This document shows positions 26,151 to 34,005 of a DNA stretch of 64,000 nt, in pieces. A program made the position numbers and the translations under genes. The notes beneath the pieces were generated by a model. That model saw nothing but the letters and a program-made list of their open reading frames with translations. It had not been told where the DNA came from and searched no databases. How positions within the stretch are numbered: position 1 is the first letter of the stretch; each line of letters starts with the position of its first letter. Location: the NCBI RefSeq assembly GCF_014084105.1, contig NZ_CP048289.1, positions 4,473,922-4,537,921 of the forward strand. Direction: 5' to 3'. Source of the DNA: Streptacidiphilus sp. P02-A3a. Its GTDB lineage: Bacteria > Actinomycetota > Actinomycetes > Streptomycetales > Streptomycetaceae.

Positions 26151-26653
26151 TCACCCCAGGGCCTCGACGGCCTTCACGGTCAGCTTCCGGGCCGGGCGGC
26201 CGAAGACCGCCATCCGGTACGGGTGAGTGAACGCCCTCGCGCAGTGGCTGATCTCCCGTGGCTGGGTCACCGTGACCATGGCCGTCAGCAGCTCCACCTC
26301 CACGGACTGCTCGTCAAGGAGGACGAACGTCTCCTGCATCCACAGCTCGCGGTCGGCCATCAACGCGACCACCCCCAGGGAGACCGTCGGAAGTGACATG
26401 ACCGACAGGAGATGGCCCAGCTGTCCGGCCATGACCGGTGCACCGCCGTGGCCGGTGCGCAGGACGGACTCCTCGACGGGGAACGCCAACCGGTGGCCGC
26501 CCTGGCGCAGGACGCGGGCGCGGTCCATACGGCGCTGTCCACCAGCACTGTCGGGCAGTTGCCCCCTGGGACTTCGGGTCCTTGCCGGCGAACCGTAGCT
26601 GCACGGCGCAACTCCTTTGCCCGGTCGGTTGCTTTCCGTTGCGCATCGGTCAC
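26151..26653 (-). pseudogene. Degenerate DUF5753-like regulator
   Basis: The last 110 codons clearly match the C-terminus of DUF5753-type XRE regulators (VMAGQLGHLLSVMSLPTVSL, VEVELLTAMVTVTQPREI). Upstream the sense frame shifts at least twice, and the N-terminal part (MTDAQRKATDRAKELRRAA, GGNCPTVLVDSA) looks like another small island protein rather than an HTH. Probably a fusion of two decayed genes. Confidence 0.65.
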
Positions 26654-26712
26654 TCCTGCCCATCACTTCACCCACCGACACGGGGCACCGCGGTCAGTGG
26701 CGGGTCGGCCGC

Positions 26713-26756
26713 GGGGGCTGCGCCGCCGCCCGGCCTTGCCCCGCGGCGGAGCCCCC
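26713..26756. repeat. REP-like hairpin
   Basis: GGGGGCT (26713-26719) and AGCCCCC (26750-26756) enclose further GC-rich complementarity. It marks the return to high-GC sequence. The remaining bases to 27020 show no gene and presumably hold the promoter of the next regulator. Confidence 0.55.
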
Positions 26757-27020
26757 AACTACGCTGCCGCCCATGGCCCCCCGACGCACCGACGCCGCCC
26801 GCATCGGCACCGGCGGCCCATCGCGTCGCGGGCCCTTAGCCGCACCGCGTCCCCGGCACGCGGCCGCACCGCGCGCCCGGCGCTGACCGCCGCCGCGCCC
26901 CGCCGCCGCGCGCCGGGCCCCGCTGACGCCGGGATCCGTGAACCCCCGGGGATCCGGGCACCCGGCGGCGCCGCCCGGGCACCCGGCGCCGCGCAGACCT
27001 TTCCCAGCCAGGAGCCGTTG

Positions 27021-27881
27021 ATGCCAGCCCCCCGTGCCAGTCAGGAACTCGGCGCCTTCCTGCGGGCGCACCGCGAACTGCTCAAGCCCGCCGAGGTGGG
27101 CCTGGTGGGCTCCGCCCGCCGCCGGACGCCGGGGCTGCGCCGCGAGGAGGTGGCCTCGCTGTCCGGGGTGGGGCTGGCCTGGTACACCTGGCTGGAGCAG
27201 GGGCGGGTGACCGCCTCGCGGCAGGTGCTGGAGGCGGTCGGCCGGACGCTGCGGCTGGACGGGGCGGGGCTGCGGCACGCGCTGCGGCTGGCCGGGTACC
27301 ACGAGTCGGCCGAGGAGCGGCTGCCGGCCGGGCTGGCCGAGGCGATGCAGCCGGTGCTGGACTCCTGGCCGGGCAGCCCGGCGGTGCTGCTGGACCGCTA
27401 CTTCGACCTGCTGTGCTGGAACAGCGCGTGGAGCGCGCTGTGGGGCGCGCCGGAGGCGGTCCCGGCCGAGTGCCGCAACCTGATGTGGCTGATGGCGGCC
27501 GACCCCTGGCCGCGCGCGGTGCTGCACGAGTGGGAGCCGCTGGCGATGAACATCTTCCAGCACTTCCGGGCGCAGGCCGGACCGGCGCTGGCGCACCCGC
27601 GCGTCGGCGAGGTGTACCGCCGCCTGGACCAGGACGCGCCGCAGCTGGCGCACTGGTGGGCCTGCCACTCGGTGGCGGACCTGACCGCCCGGACGCTGAC
27701 CGCGGCGCCCGCCGGGCTGGACCCGATCCGGCTCTCGCTGTCCTCCTTCCGCCCGGTCGACGACCCCTCGGCGCTGGTGCTGCTGTTCACCCCGGTCGCC
27801 GCCCAGGACCGCGCCGCCCTGCGGGCCCTGGCAGACCGCCCGCTGCGCGCGGTCAGCGACGGTCGGCAGCAGGCGAGTTGA
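27021..27881 (+). CDS. XRE regulator of the MmyB-like family
   Basis: A 286-residue regulator. The N-terminal HTH (residues 10-80) reads RRRTPGLRREEVASLSGVGL and WYTWLEQGR, the signature of MmyB-like XRE proteins. The C-terminal MmyB ligand-binding domain has YFDLLCWNSAWSALWG and the fatty-acid-pocket-like NLMWLMAADPWPR. ATG 27021 follows AGGAG. No adjacent target gene is obvious; such regulators usually control a neighbouring short-chain dehydrogenase. Confidence 0.92.
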   Translation: MPAPRASQELGAFLRAHRELLKPAEVGLVGSARRRTPGLRREEVASLSGVGLAWYTWLEQGRVTASRQVLEAVGRTLRLDGAGLRHALRLAGYHESAEERLPAGLAEAMQPVLDSWPGSPAVLLDRYFDLLCWNSAWSALWGAPEAVPAECRNLMWLMAADPWPRAVLHEWEPLAMNIFQHFRAQAGPALAHPRVGEVYRRLDQDAPQLAHWWACHSVADLTARTLTAAPAGLDPIRLSLSSFRPVDDPSALVLLFTPVAAQDRAALRALADRPLRAVSDGRQQAS

Positions 27882-28034
27882 CGGACCGCCGCACCGACGG
27901 CCGGTCATTGCCGGGCGGCGCCGGCGGGCGCGGCGGTCGGCGAGACCGGTGTCCACCGCGGCCGCGGCTACGATGTGCCCTTGGTGCGGTCGGCGCCGAG
28001 ATCCGAGGACACCGCTGAGAACAATGAGGACACG

Positions 28035-28616
28035 TTGAGAACACGCACAGGCCGCGCCCTGGTCCTGGCCGCCGCGGCCGCCCTGCTGGGCGTCACGCCG
28101 CTGGTCGCCGGCACCGCCTCGGCGTCCGGCCCGCAGCCGTCCGGCACGCTCTACCGGGGCAAGGACACCGGGCTGCCCGCGTCGGTGGAACGCGGCCACA
28201 GCGTCACCCTCACCCTGTGGTACATGCAGCGTTCCCCCGACTACCTGTACCCGGGCACCTTCGAACTGGACCTGTACAACCCCGCGGGGGTCAACAAGTA
28301 CGGCTCCTCCGCCCCCGGGGTGAGCGTGACCTGGCTGGACCCGGTCACCGGCCGGTGGGAGGCGAGCGACTACCGCTACAACAACGCGAGCGTCCAGGGC
28401 TTCGAGGTCCCCGGCACGAAGCTGCGCTACGGCTCCGGGTACTGGGCCCACGTCCAGGTCCGCGTCGCCTTCAACGGCACGGTGCCGCTGGGCACCTGGC
28501 ACCTGGCCTCCTACGCACCCGACAGCTACTCGGTGTGGACCGCCGCGGGCCGTGGCGCCGAGCCGCTGCGCGAGGGCGGCGCCTTCCCGATGAACACGAT
28601 CACCGTCCGCCGCTGA
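28035..28616 (+). CDS. Secreted protein of unknown function
   Basis: A 193-residue exported protein. From TTG 28035 (preceded by GAGGA) it begins MRTRTGRALVLAAAAALLG, with a signal peptide cleaved near TASA. The mature part is an all-beta, aromatic-rich domain (SVTLTLWYMQRSPDYLYPG, VSVTWLDPVTGRWEASDYRY, GTWHLASYAPDSYSVW). It resembles Ig-like or carbohydrate-binding sandwiches, but I cannot assign a family. It converges on the ROK-fusion gene with a 46-base gap. Confidence 0.75.
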   Translation: MRTRTGRALVLAAAAALLGVTPLVAGTASASGPQPSGTLYRGKDTGLPASVERGHSVTLTLWYMQRSPDYLYPGTFELDLYNPAGVNKYGSSAPGVSVTWLDPVTGRWEASDYRYNNASVQGFEVPGTKLRYGSGYWAHVQVRVAFNGTVPLGTWHLASYAPDSYSVWTAAGRGAEPLREGGAFPMNTITVRR

Positions 28617-28662
28617 CGGCCGCCCGCCGCCGGCCAGGGACCCGTCCGGGTCGCCGCGCCCC

Positions 28663-30873
28663 TCAGGGGGTGCGGCGCAGGCGGGGGGTGAAGGTGGAGT
28701 GGAAGATCGTGGAGGCCGCGCCGACCGCGACGGCCTCGCTGCTGTTGAGTGAGCGCTCCACGCGGACCCGGCGCAGCCGCCGGGCGGTGGGGTAGGCGTT
28801 GACCGCGTGCTCAACCTCGCCGAGGTACACGTCGGCGACCTCCTCGGTGAAGAAGGGGCCGCCGATCACCACCAGTCCGATGTCCAGCAGGTCGACCACC
28901 GCGAGCACGCCCTGGGCCAGGGCCTTGGCGGCCTGCTGGGTGGACAGCCGCTGCCGGCCGCCGCCCTTGACCGCGCGCGACGGCCGCGGGTACGCACCGG
29001 GGCCGCTGGGGCCGCCGGGGCCGCTGGGGCCGCCGGGGTCACCGGGGCCGCTGGGGTCGCTGGGGTCGCGCTGGGCCAGCGCCTGCGGCCGTCCGCGGGC
29101 GTCGATCCGGCCCGGGGTCACCGCGCACAGCTGGCCGAACTCGCCCGCGTTGGCGCTCAGTCCGCGGTACAGGTCGCCGTTGAGGAACAGCCCGGTCCCC
29201 ACGCCGGTGCCCAGGTACAGGTAGACGAAGTCGCGGGCCCGGCTGCCGCGGCCGATCCAGCGCTCGCCGACCGCCGCCGCCGAGCAGTCCTTCTCGATCA
29301 CGATCGGGCACGAGAAGCGCCGCTCCAGCAGGGTGCGCAGCGGGACCTCGCGCAGCACCGACATCAGCGGCGGGTCCAGCACCGTCCCCGAGGCGGTGTC
29401 CACCGGGCCCGGGGTGGCCACCCCGATGCCCAGGAACCCCTGCTCCCAGCGTCCGCGCCCGGCCTGTTCCAGGACGCTCTCGCCCAGGTCGGCGATCTGG
29501 TTGACCACCGCGCCCGGGCGCGGGTCGCAGGTGATCGGCTGGGCGCGGCGGGCCACGATCCGGCCGGAGAGGTCGACCAGGACCGCGGTGAGCAGGTGCG
29601 GGTCGATGTGGATGCCCAGCGCGTGCGCGGCGTCGTCGCGCAGCCGCACCGGGCTGCTGGGCTTGCCGACGGACGAGTGCCGCTGCCGGTCCTCGACCAG
29701 CAGTCCGCGCTGGATCAGCGAGCGGGAGATCCGCGAGACCGACTGCTGGGTCAGCCGGGTGCGTTCGGCCAGCTCGGCCCGGGTGATCCGGCCCGCCAGC
29801 CGGACCGTCTCGATCACCACGCACTCGTTGAAGGACCCCAGGTCGATCTGGTTGGCGCCGCCGCCGGTGCGCGGGTCGGGGCCCGCCGCCGGGGCAGGGT
29901 CCTGGGCGCCGGGGGCGGCCGGGAGCGGTTCGCGGATCCAGCGGACCCGGGTGCGCCCGGCGCCGTCGGCGTAGCGCTCCAGCGCCGAGGCCAGGTCCGG
30001 CAGCACCCGGGTCGAGGACTCGGGGTGCCGGGCGGCGTCCAGGGCCAGCACGGCGCCCACGAAGGAGACCTCGCCGGTGCGCTGCGGCGGCTGGTGGACA
30101 GCGATCCGCAGCCGCGCGCAGCGCTTGGCCGCGCCCGCGCCCAGGGCGGTGCCCGGGCGCGGGCGCAGCACCACCAGGTGCAGCCGCGGATGCGGGTGGG
30201 CGCGGCGCACCGCCTCCAGGAACGCCACCGCGCCGTCCGCGGCGCGCTCGGGCGGCCCGGTCCGGTCCGCGGTGGCGGCGGTGACCGCGTCGGACATCGC
30301 CGCGCCGACGGCGGCCAGCGCGTCCGGGTCGACCACGGTGCCCGGCGCGGGCGGCACCGGGGCCGCGGCGCGGGCGGCGAGCACGAGCAGGGTGCACTCC
30401 GCGTCCAGGTGCAGGCCCACCGGCCACAGGTCGCCCGGTTCCAGCGCGGGGCGCACCGGCACCCGCGGCACCGCGAGTTGACTGTCCGTCAGGTTCCAGT
30501 TGCGGCGGGTCGCGGCGACCACGGTGGGCGAGTAGCCCAGCCGCCGGGCCAGCAGCCGCGAGGTCCGGTCGTCCGGTGCGCAGGTCAGCACGCCGACCAC
30601 GATCTCGCCCTCGTCGACCGCCGTGGGCCGTCCGGTGCGCACCCGGTCGGCCAGGCCCTCGACGCCCTCGGCGGCGTAGCGCTGCCGCCAGGTGGTCACC
30701 GTCTGCCGGGAGACCCCGAGCCGCCGGGCGATGTCCGCGTTGCGCAGGCCCTGCGCGGCCAGCAGCACGATCGCGGCCCGCGACGCCCGCGGCCCCTGGC
30801 CCTGGGCCCAGCGGCGCAGCACCGGATGCCCCTCGGCGCCCGATGCCGCGCCGGTGGGGAGCGGGTCAGGCAT
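28663..30873 (-). CDS. ROK-family repressor fused to an IS630-transposase-like N-terminus
   Basis: A 736-residue two-part protein. Residues 17-75 match the IS630 transposase HTH (RRWAQGQGPRASRAAIVLLA, NADIARRLGVSRQTVTTWRQ), with a second HTH-like TSRLLARRLGYSPTVVAATR near 105. A region to about 300 follows the DDE core layout (WPVGLHLDAECTLLVLAA; FLEAVRRAHPHPRLHLVVL) without its acidic residues. From about 340 a normal ROK repressor begins: wHTH RAELAERTRLTQQSVSRISR, then LGIGVATPGPVD and YLYLGTGVGTGLFLNGDLYR. The ROK zinc motif CxCGxxGC is missing and replaced by a Gly/Pro/Ser/Asp repeat insert. ROK repressors usually sense sugars; the target is unknown. ATG 30873 keeps the whole fusion. Confidence 0.85.
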   Translation of the reverse strand: MPDPLPTGAASGAEGHPVLRRWAQGQGPRASRAAIVLLAAQGLRNADIARRLGVSRQTVTTWRQRYAAEGVEGLADRVRTGRPTAVDEGEIVVGVLTCAPDDRTSRLLARRLGYSPTVVAATRRNWNLTDSQLAVPRVPVRPALEPGDLWPVGLHLDAECTLLVLAARAAAPVPPAPGTVVDPDALAAVGAAMSDAVTAATADRTGPPERAADGAVAFLEAVRRAHPHPRLHLVVLRPRPGTALGAGAAKRCARLRIAVHQPPQRTGEVSFVGAVLALDAARHPESSTRVLPDLASALERYADGAGRTRVRWIREPLPAAPGAQDPAPAAGPDPRTGGGANQIDLGSFNECVVIETVRLAGRITRAELAERTRLTQQSVSRISRSLIQRGLLVEDRQRHSSVGKPSSPVRLRDDAAHALGIHIDPHLLTAVLVDLSGRIVARRAQPITCDPRPGAVVNQIADLGESVLEQAGRGRWEQGFLGIGVATPGPVDTASGTVLDPPLMSVLREVPLRTLLERRFSCPIVIEKDCSAAAVGERWIGRGSRARDFVYLYLGTGVGTGLFLNGDLYRGLSANAGEFGQLCAVTPGRIDARGRPQALAQRDPSDPSGPGDPGGPSGPGGPSGPGAYPRPSRAVKGGGRQRLSTQQAAKALAQGVLAVVDLLDIGLVVIGGPFFTEEVADVYLGEVEHAVNAYPTARRLRRVRVERSLNSSEAVAVGAASTIFHSTFTPRLRRTP
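28995..29070. repeat. Short tandem repeat inserted in the ROK domain
   Basis: GGGGCCGCTGGGGCCGCCG-type 9/18-bp units encode SDPSGPGDPGGPSGPGG-like sequence exactly where ROK proteins normally carry their zinc site. Confidence 0.75.
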
Positions 30874-31173
30874 CAGCGGTGCCCCGCGGCGGCCGGGCGG
30901 CCCACGGCTGGGCGCGTCGTGGCGAGCACGGCATCGACTTCCCCCCTCCAGGGGTGCCGGACGGCGGGCGGGTCTGCGCCCGGGCCGCCGTCGGCACCGT
31001 GAGGGGTACTCAATACCAAGAGTGCGAGGGGGACAAGATCCCCCGTGTTCTTTTCCACCATGAGCTGTGAACTGCGCTGATGGCAGGGCGCTGAGCACCG
31101 GTCCGGCAGCGGCCCCGTAAGAGAAGTCGCTGGACGCCGCGGCGGCGGCCGGCCCCGGTGGCCGTGGTGGGGG
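30874..31173. other. Intergenic region upstream of the ROK fusion
   Basis: About 300 bases with no convincing gene. The stretch 31010-31090 is less GC-rich (CAATACCAAGAG, TTCTTTTCCACCATGAGC) and is the likely promoter area for the minus-strand ROK-fusion gene. Confidence 0.5.
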
Positions 31174-31308
31174 CTACCAGGGCAGCGGGCCGGCCGCGTC
31201 GAAGTAGCCGCCGGTCGGGCCGTCCGGGCCCAGCCGCGCCATCCGCACGATGATCTCGGCGCCCTGCTCGACGCTCTGCCTGCCCGCGTGCCGGTTCAGG
31301 TCCGTCGC
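31174..31308 (-). pseudogene. C-terminal remnant of a short-chain dehydrogenase
   Basis: The minus strand reads ATDLNRHAGRQSVEQGAEII, VRMARLGPDGPTGGYFDAAG, PLPW and stop, which is the characteristic C-terminus of a plant-type SDR (VEQGAE, GPTGGFF). No Rossmann half exists upstream; the NTF2-like gene abuts it. Hence a deletion product. Confidence 0.7.
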
Positions 31309-31311
31309 GGA

Positions 31312-31713
31312 TTACGCCGCGGGCAGCGGCCGTACGGTCAGGTGGTAGTCCTGCCGGATCCGGCCGTCCTCGTCCAGTACCAGGAACACCCGCGCGGCCC
31401 AGGCCACCTCCCCGGCCCGCGGGCCCCTGGCGTAGGCCAGTTGGATGGTGAGCCGCACGATGTCGCCGTGGACGGTGACGTGCTCCTCGCGCGCGATGCG
31501 GTACTCGCCGGAGCCGACGAACAACTCGTACGCCTGCGCGACCCGCTCCACCAGGCCCTGGTGGCCGCGGAACTGGGCGCCCTCGACGAACTCGACGCCG
31601 TCCGGCGCCCACAGCCGCGCCACGGCGCCGCGGCGCGCGGCGGCGTCCGGCTCGCTCCACACGGCGAGGTAGCGCTCCACGGTCCGGTCGATGTCGGTGG
31701 TGGTCTGCGGCAT
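31312..31713 (-). CDS. NTF2/SnoaL-like family protein
   Basis: A 133-residue cone-shaped alpha+beta protein (MPQTTTDIDRTVERYLAVW, VARLWAPDGVEFVEGAQFRG, VFLVLDEDGRIRQDYHLTV). The family includes isomerases, polyketide cyclases and proteins with no known activity, so function is open. It is divergent from a MerR gene across a perfect palindrome and is the likely regulated target. Confidence 0.85.
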   Translation of the reverse strand: MPQTTTDIDRTVERYLAVWSEPDAAARRGAVARLWAPDGVEFVEGAQFRGHQGLVERVAQAYELFVGSGEYRIAREEHVTVHGDIVRLTIQLAYARGPRAGEVAWAARVFLVLDEDGRIRQDYHLTVRPLPAA

Positions 31714-31818
31714 GGTCGATCAGCTCCCTGCTTCTCGGTGGACCGGCCGGGATCCGGCCGTGGGCACCACCGTGCGGTCGGCCGCGGCGGGAGGGTCAAG
31801 CGCGGCCGGTCCGCCGAA

Positions 31819-31837
31819 CCCTCCCCCAGGGGGAGGG
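31819..31837. promoter_or_regulatory. Perfect 19-bp palindrome, probable MerR operator
   Basis: CCCTCCCCC-A-GGGGGAGGG, 15 bases upstream of the MerR start and in the divergent gap to the NTF2-like gene. Such a symmetric site between promoter elements is the usual MerR binding mode. Confidence 0.75.
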
Positions 31838-31851
31838 CGCACAATCGACGG

Positions 31852-32733
31852 GTGACCAGCTACCTGTCGATCGGCGACTTCTCCCGCGCCACCCACATGA
31901 CCGTCAAGACCCTGCGCCACTACCACGAGGTCGGCCTGCTGGAGCCGGACGGCGTCGATCCGCGGACCGGGTACCGCCGCTACTCGGTCGACCAGATCCC
32001 CACCGCCCAGGTGGTACGCCGGTTCCGGGACCTGGGGATGCCGCTGGACCAGATCAGGACGGTGCTGGCCGCCTGCGACGTGGAGACCCGCAACCAGCAC
32101 ATCGGCGCGCACCTGCGCCGCCTGGAGGACGAACTGGGCCGCACCCAGCGCGCGGTCGCCGCGCTGCGCGACCTGCTCACCGCGCCCGCCCCCGGCGGCG
32201 GCGCGGGCATCGCGCTGCGCGACGTCGGCCCGGTGCGGGCCGCGGCGGTCACCGCGGTGGTCGACGCGCGCGACGTCGGCGCCTGGTTCCAGGGCGCCCT
32301 GGGCGAACTGTTCGCGACCGTGGCGGGCCAGGGCCTGAGGGAGAGCGGCCCGGCCGGCGGCGTGTTCGCGGACGAGGTGTTCACCCTGCACCGGGGCCAG
32401 GCCACCGTCTTCGTCCCGTGCGAGGGCCCGGTGCGGCCGCTGGGCCGGGTCGAACCGCTGCTCGTGCCGGGCGTGGAACTCGCCGTGATCGAGTACAGCG
32501 GCCCGCCGTCCGGGGCCGACCGCGCCTACGGCGCGCTGGCCACCCACGTCTCACGCCACGCGCTGGCCCTCGACGGCCCCATCCGCGAGTACTACCTGGT
32601 CGGCCAGCGGCACACCCCGGACAGCGCGCGGTGGCGCACCGAGGTCTGCTGGCCGGTCTTCCGCACCGGCCACACCGGCCACACCGGCCACACCGGCCGC
32701 ACCGGCCGCACCGGCGACGGGGAGCGGACATGA
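31852..32733 (+). CDS. MerR-family regulator with GyrI-like effector domain
   Basis: A 293-residue regulator. MerR HTH at residues 4-75 (LSIGDFSRATHMTVKTLRHY, HEVGLLEPDGVDPRTGYRRY), a coiled-coil dimerisation helix to 120, then a GyrI/SOUL-like ligand domain (FADEVFTLHRGQATVFVP, ELAVIEYSGPPSGADRAYGA). GTG 31852 is the first codon before the HTH. The C-terminus ends in a repeat TGHTGHTGHTGRTGRTG encoded by 9-bp DNA units, a low-complexity tail not seen in the family. Confidence 0.92.
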   Translation: MTSYLSIGDFSRATHMTVKTLRHYHEVGLLEPDGVDPRTGYRRYSVDQIPTAQVVRRFRDLGMPLDQIRTVLAACDVETRNQHIGAHLRRLEDELGRTQRAVAALRDLLTAPAPGGGAGIALRDVGPVRAAAVTAVVDARDVGAWFQGALGELFATVAGQGLRESGPAGGVFADEVFTLHRGQATVFVPCEGPVRPLGRVEPLLVPGVELAVIEYSGPPSGADRAYGALATHVSRHALALDGPIREYYLVGQRHTPDSARWRTEVCWPVFRTGHTGHTGHTGRTGRTGDGERT

Positions 32734-32760
32734 CCCGCCGCGTGGCGGCATGATCACAGG

Positions 32761-33177
32761 ATGTCTCATCTCGGGCTGGTGACCGTTGTCGTGCGCGACT
32801 ACGACGAGGCGATCGCGTTCTACGTGGAGCGCCTCGGCTTCGACCTGCTACAGGACACGCGGATCGACGACCGCAAACGCTGGGTGGTCGTCGGCCCGCC
32901 GGGCGCGCGGGAGGGCGGCCTGCTGCTGGCCAGGGCCGCGAACCGGCGGCAGCGGGCCGCCGTCGGCCGCCAGAGCGGCGGCCGGGTCGGCTGGTTCCTG
33001 AACACCGACACCTTCGACCGCGACTACGAGCGGATGCGGGCAGCCGGAGTCCTCTTCGAGGAGGCGCCGCGCCAGGAGCCGTACGGCACGGTCGCGGTCT
33101 TCCACGACCTGTACGGCAACCGCTGGGACCTGATCCAGCCGGCCCCGCCCCGCGAGGGGGGCGTCAGCGGGCGGTGA
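32761..33177 (+). CDS. VOC-family (glyoxalase/bleomycin-resistance-like) protein
   Basis: A 138-residue vicinal-oxygen-chelate protein with the two beta-alpha-beta-beta-beta halves visible (LGLVTVVVRDYDEAIAFYVE, RLGFDLLQDTRIDDRKRWVV; VAVFHDLYGNRWDLIQP). H3 and E-like metal ligands are partly present. Substrate unknown. Its last 13 codons lie inside the 53-bp direct repeat that bounds the downstream island. Confidence 0.88.
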   Translation: MSHLGLVTVVVRDYDEAIAFYVERLGFDLLQDTRIDDRKRWVVVGPPGAREGGLLLARAANRRQRAAVGRQSGGRVGWFLNTDTFDRDYERMRAAGVLFEEAPRQEPYGTVAVFHDLYGNRWDLIQPAPPREGGVSGR

Positions 33178-33190
33178 GGCGCGGGAGCGC
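33138..33190. repeat. Left 53-bp direct repeat (attL-like)
   Basis: Shares the core GGGGCGTCAGCGGGC and GTGAGGCGCGGGAGCGC with the right copy; four mismatches, no gaps. Overlaps the end of the VOC gene. Confidence 0.85.
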
Positions 33191-33198
33191 CGGACCGC

Positions 33199-33996
33199 TC
33201 AGAGCGTGACGCCCCGCCCTGCCGCCCACCGCCGAGCGGCGGCCGCCATGGAGTCGAACCAGGAACCCGGCTTGCGCTCGGCGAACCGCTGGTACATGCG
33301 CGTGCTCGCGGCGGCGAAGGCGTCCAGCGCCCTGGGGTCCGCACTCGTCCACGCCGGGCACCGCGCGGCCCAGGACTCGGCATCCTGGGCCTGGTGCCCG
33401 GCGGCGACCAGTTGCACCACCAGACACGCGGGGTCGATGAAGGCCGCTCCACGCGTCGGCCATGCCCAATCCACGGCCCAGGCCTGCCGATCCCCGATGA
33501 GCAGGTTGCTTTCGTTGATGTCCGTGTGCAGGAGTGCCCCGCCACGGAACAGCGTCGCCTCCGCCTGACCGGCCGCGAAGCGGTCCCATCGCGTTTCGGT
33601 CCAGTCCCGCGCCACCCGCGGCAGCGGTAGCGCACCCATGCGGTTGAGCAATGCCACGACGGCGGGAAGGTCACCGGACCCAGGGGTGAAGTCGGATGTC
33701 CTTCCCGCCACGGCCGTGAACCCGAGGACGATCCACTCATCGGATTCGGCGCACCACCGCAGGCCCGGGGAGATGGGCATCACCGCGGCATTGATCCGTC
33801 TCTCCCTGATGATGGAATCGCGGCGGCCACCGGGCCGGTTGGCGACAGCCTTCAAGAAGAACGGCCCCTTCTCGCACTCGACCAGCGCCGTGAGGTCCGA
33901 CATGAAGCCCCGCGCGGTGCGCTGAACCTCGGTCACCTCACCGGTGTGCGAGCGGATCCGGGCCCAGAACTGCGGACCGGGAAGGCTGTCACGCAT
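33199..33996 (-). CDS. APH-family phosphotransferase (aminoglycoside kinase-like)
   Basis: A 265-residue protein-kinase-fold phosphotransferase. The catalytic loop HTDINESNLL (near residue 155) supplies the Asp base, and VDWAWPTRGAAFIDPA carries the DFG-equivalent metal-binding Asp. The N-lobe lysine lies in GPFFLKAVANRPGG. These kinases phosphorylate aminoglycosides, homoserine, sugars or other small molecules. It starts nine bases after the radical SAM stop with a GGGAG ribosome site, so it is co-transcribed. It may act on the radical SAM product or confer self-protection (inference). Confidence 0.88.
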   Translation of the reverse strand: MRDSLPGPQFWARIRSHTGEVTEVQRTARGFMSDLTALVECEKGPFFLKAVANRPGGRRDSIIRERRINAAVMPISPGLRWCAESDEWIVLGFTAVAGRTSDFTPGSGDLPAVVALLNRMGALPLPRVARDWTETRWDRFAAGQAEATLFRGGALLHTDINESNLLIGDRQAWAVDWAWPTRGAAFIDPACLVVQLVAAGHQAQDAESWAARCPAWTSADPRALDAFAAASTRMYQRFAERKPGSWFDSMAAAARRWAAGRGVTL

Positions 33997-34005
33997 GCGG
34001 CTCCC

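Noticed and set aside
20900-26700. An integrated prophage or ICE
   Set aside because: The region has island traits (lower GC, decayed genes) but no integrase, relaxase, terminase, capsid or tra gene, and no attachment repeats were found at its borders.
33164-33589. A minus-strand frame ending ALPRLTAR inside the kinase gene
   Set aside because: It overlaps the APH-like gene in another frame; its ending matches the quinone-reductase C-terminus only because it reads through the left 53-bp repeat, which is reported separately.
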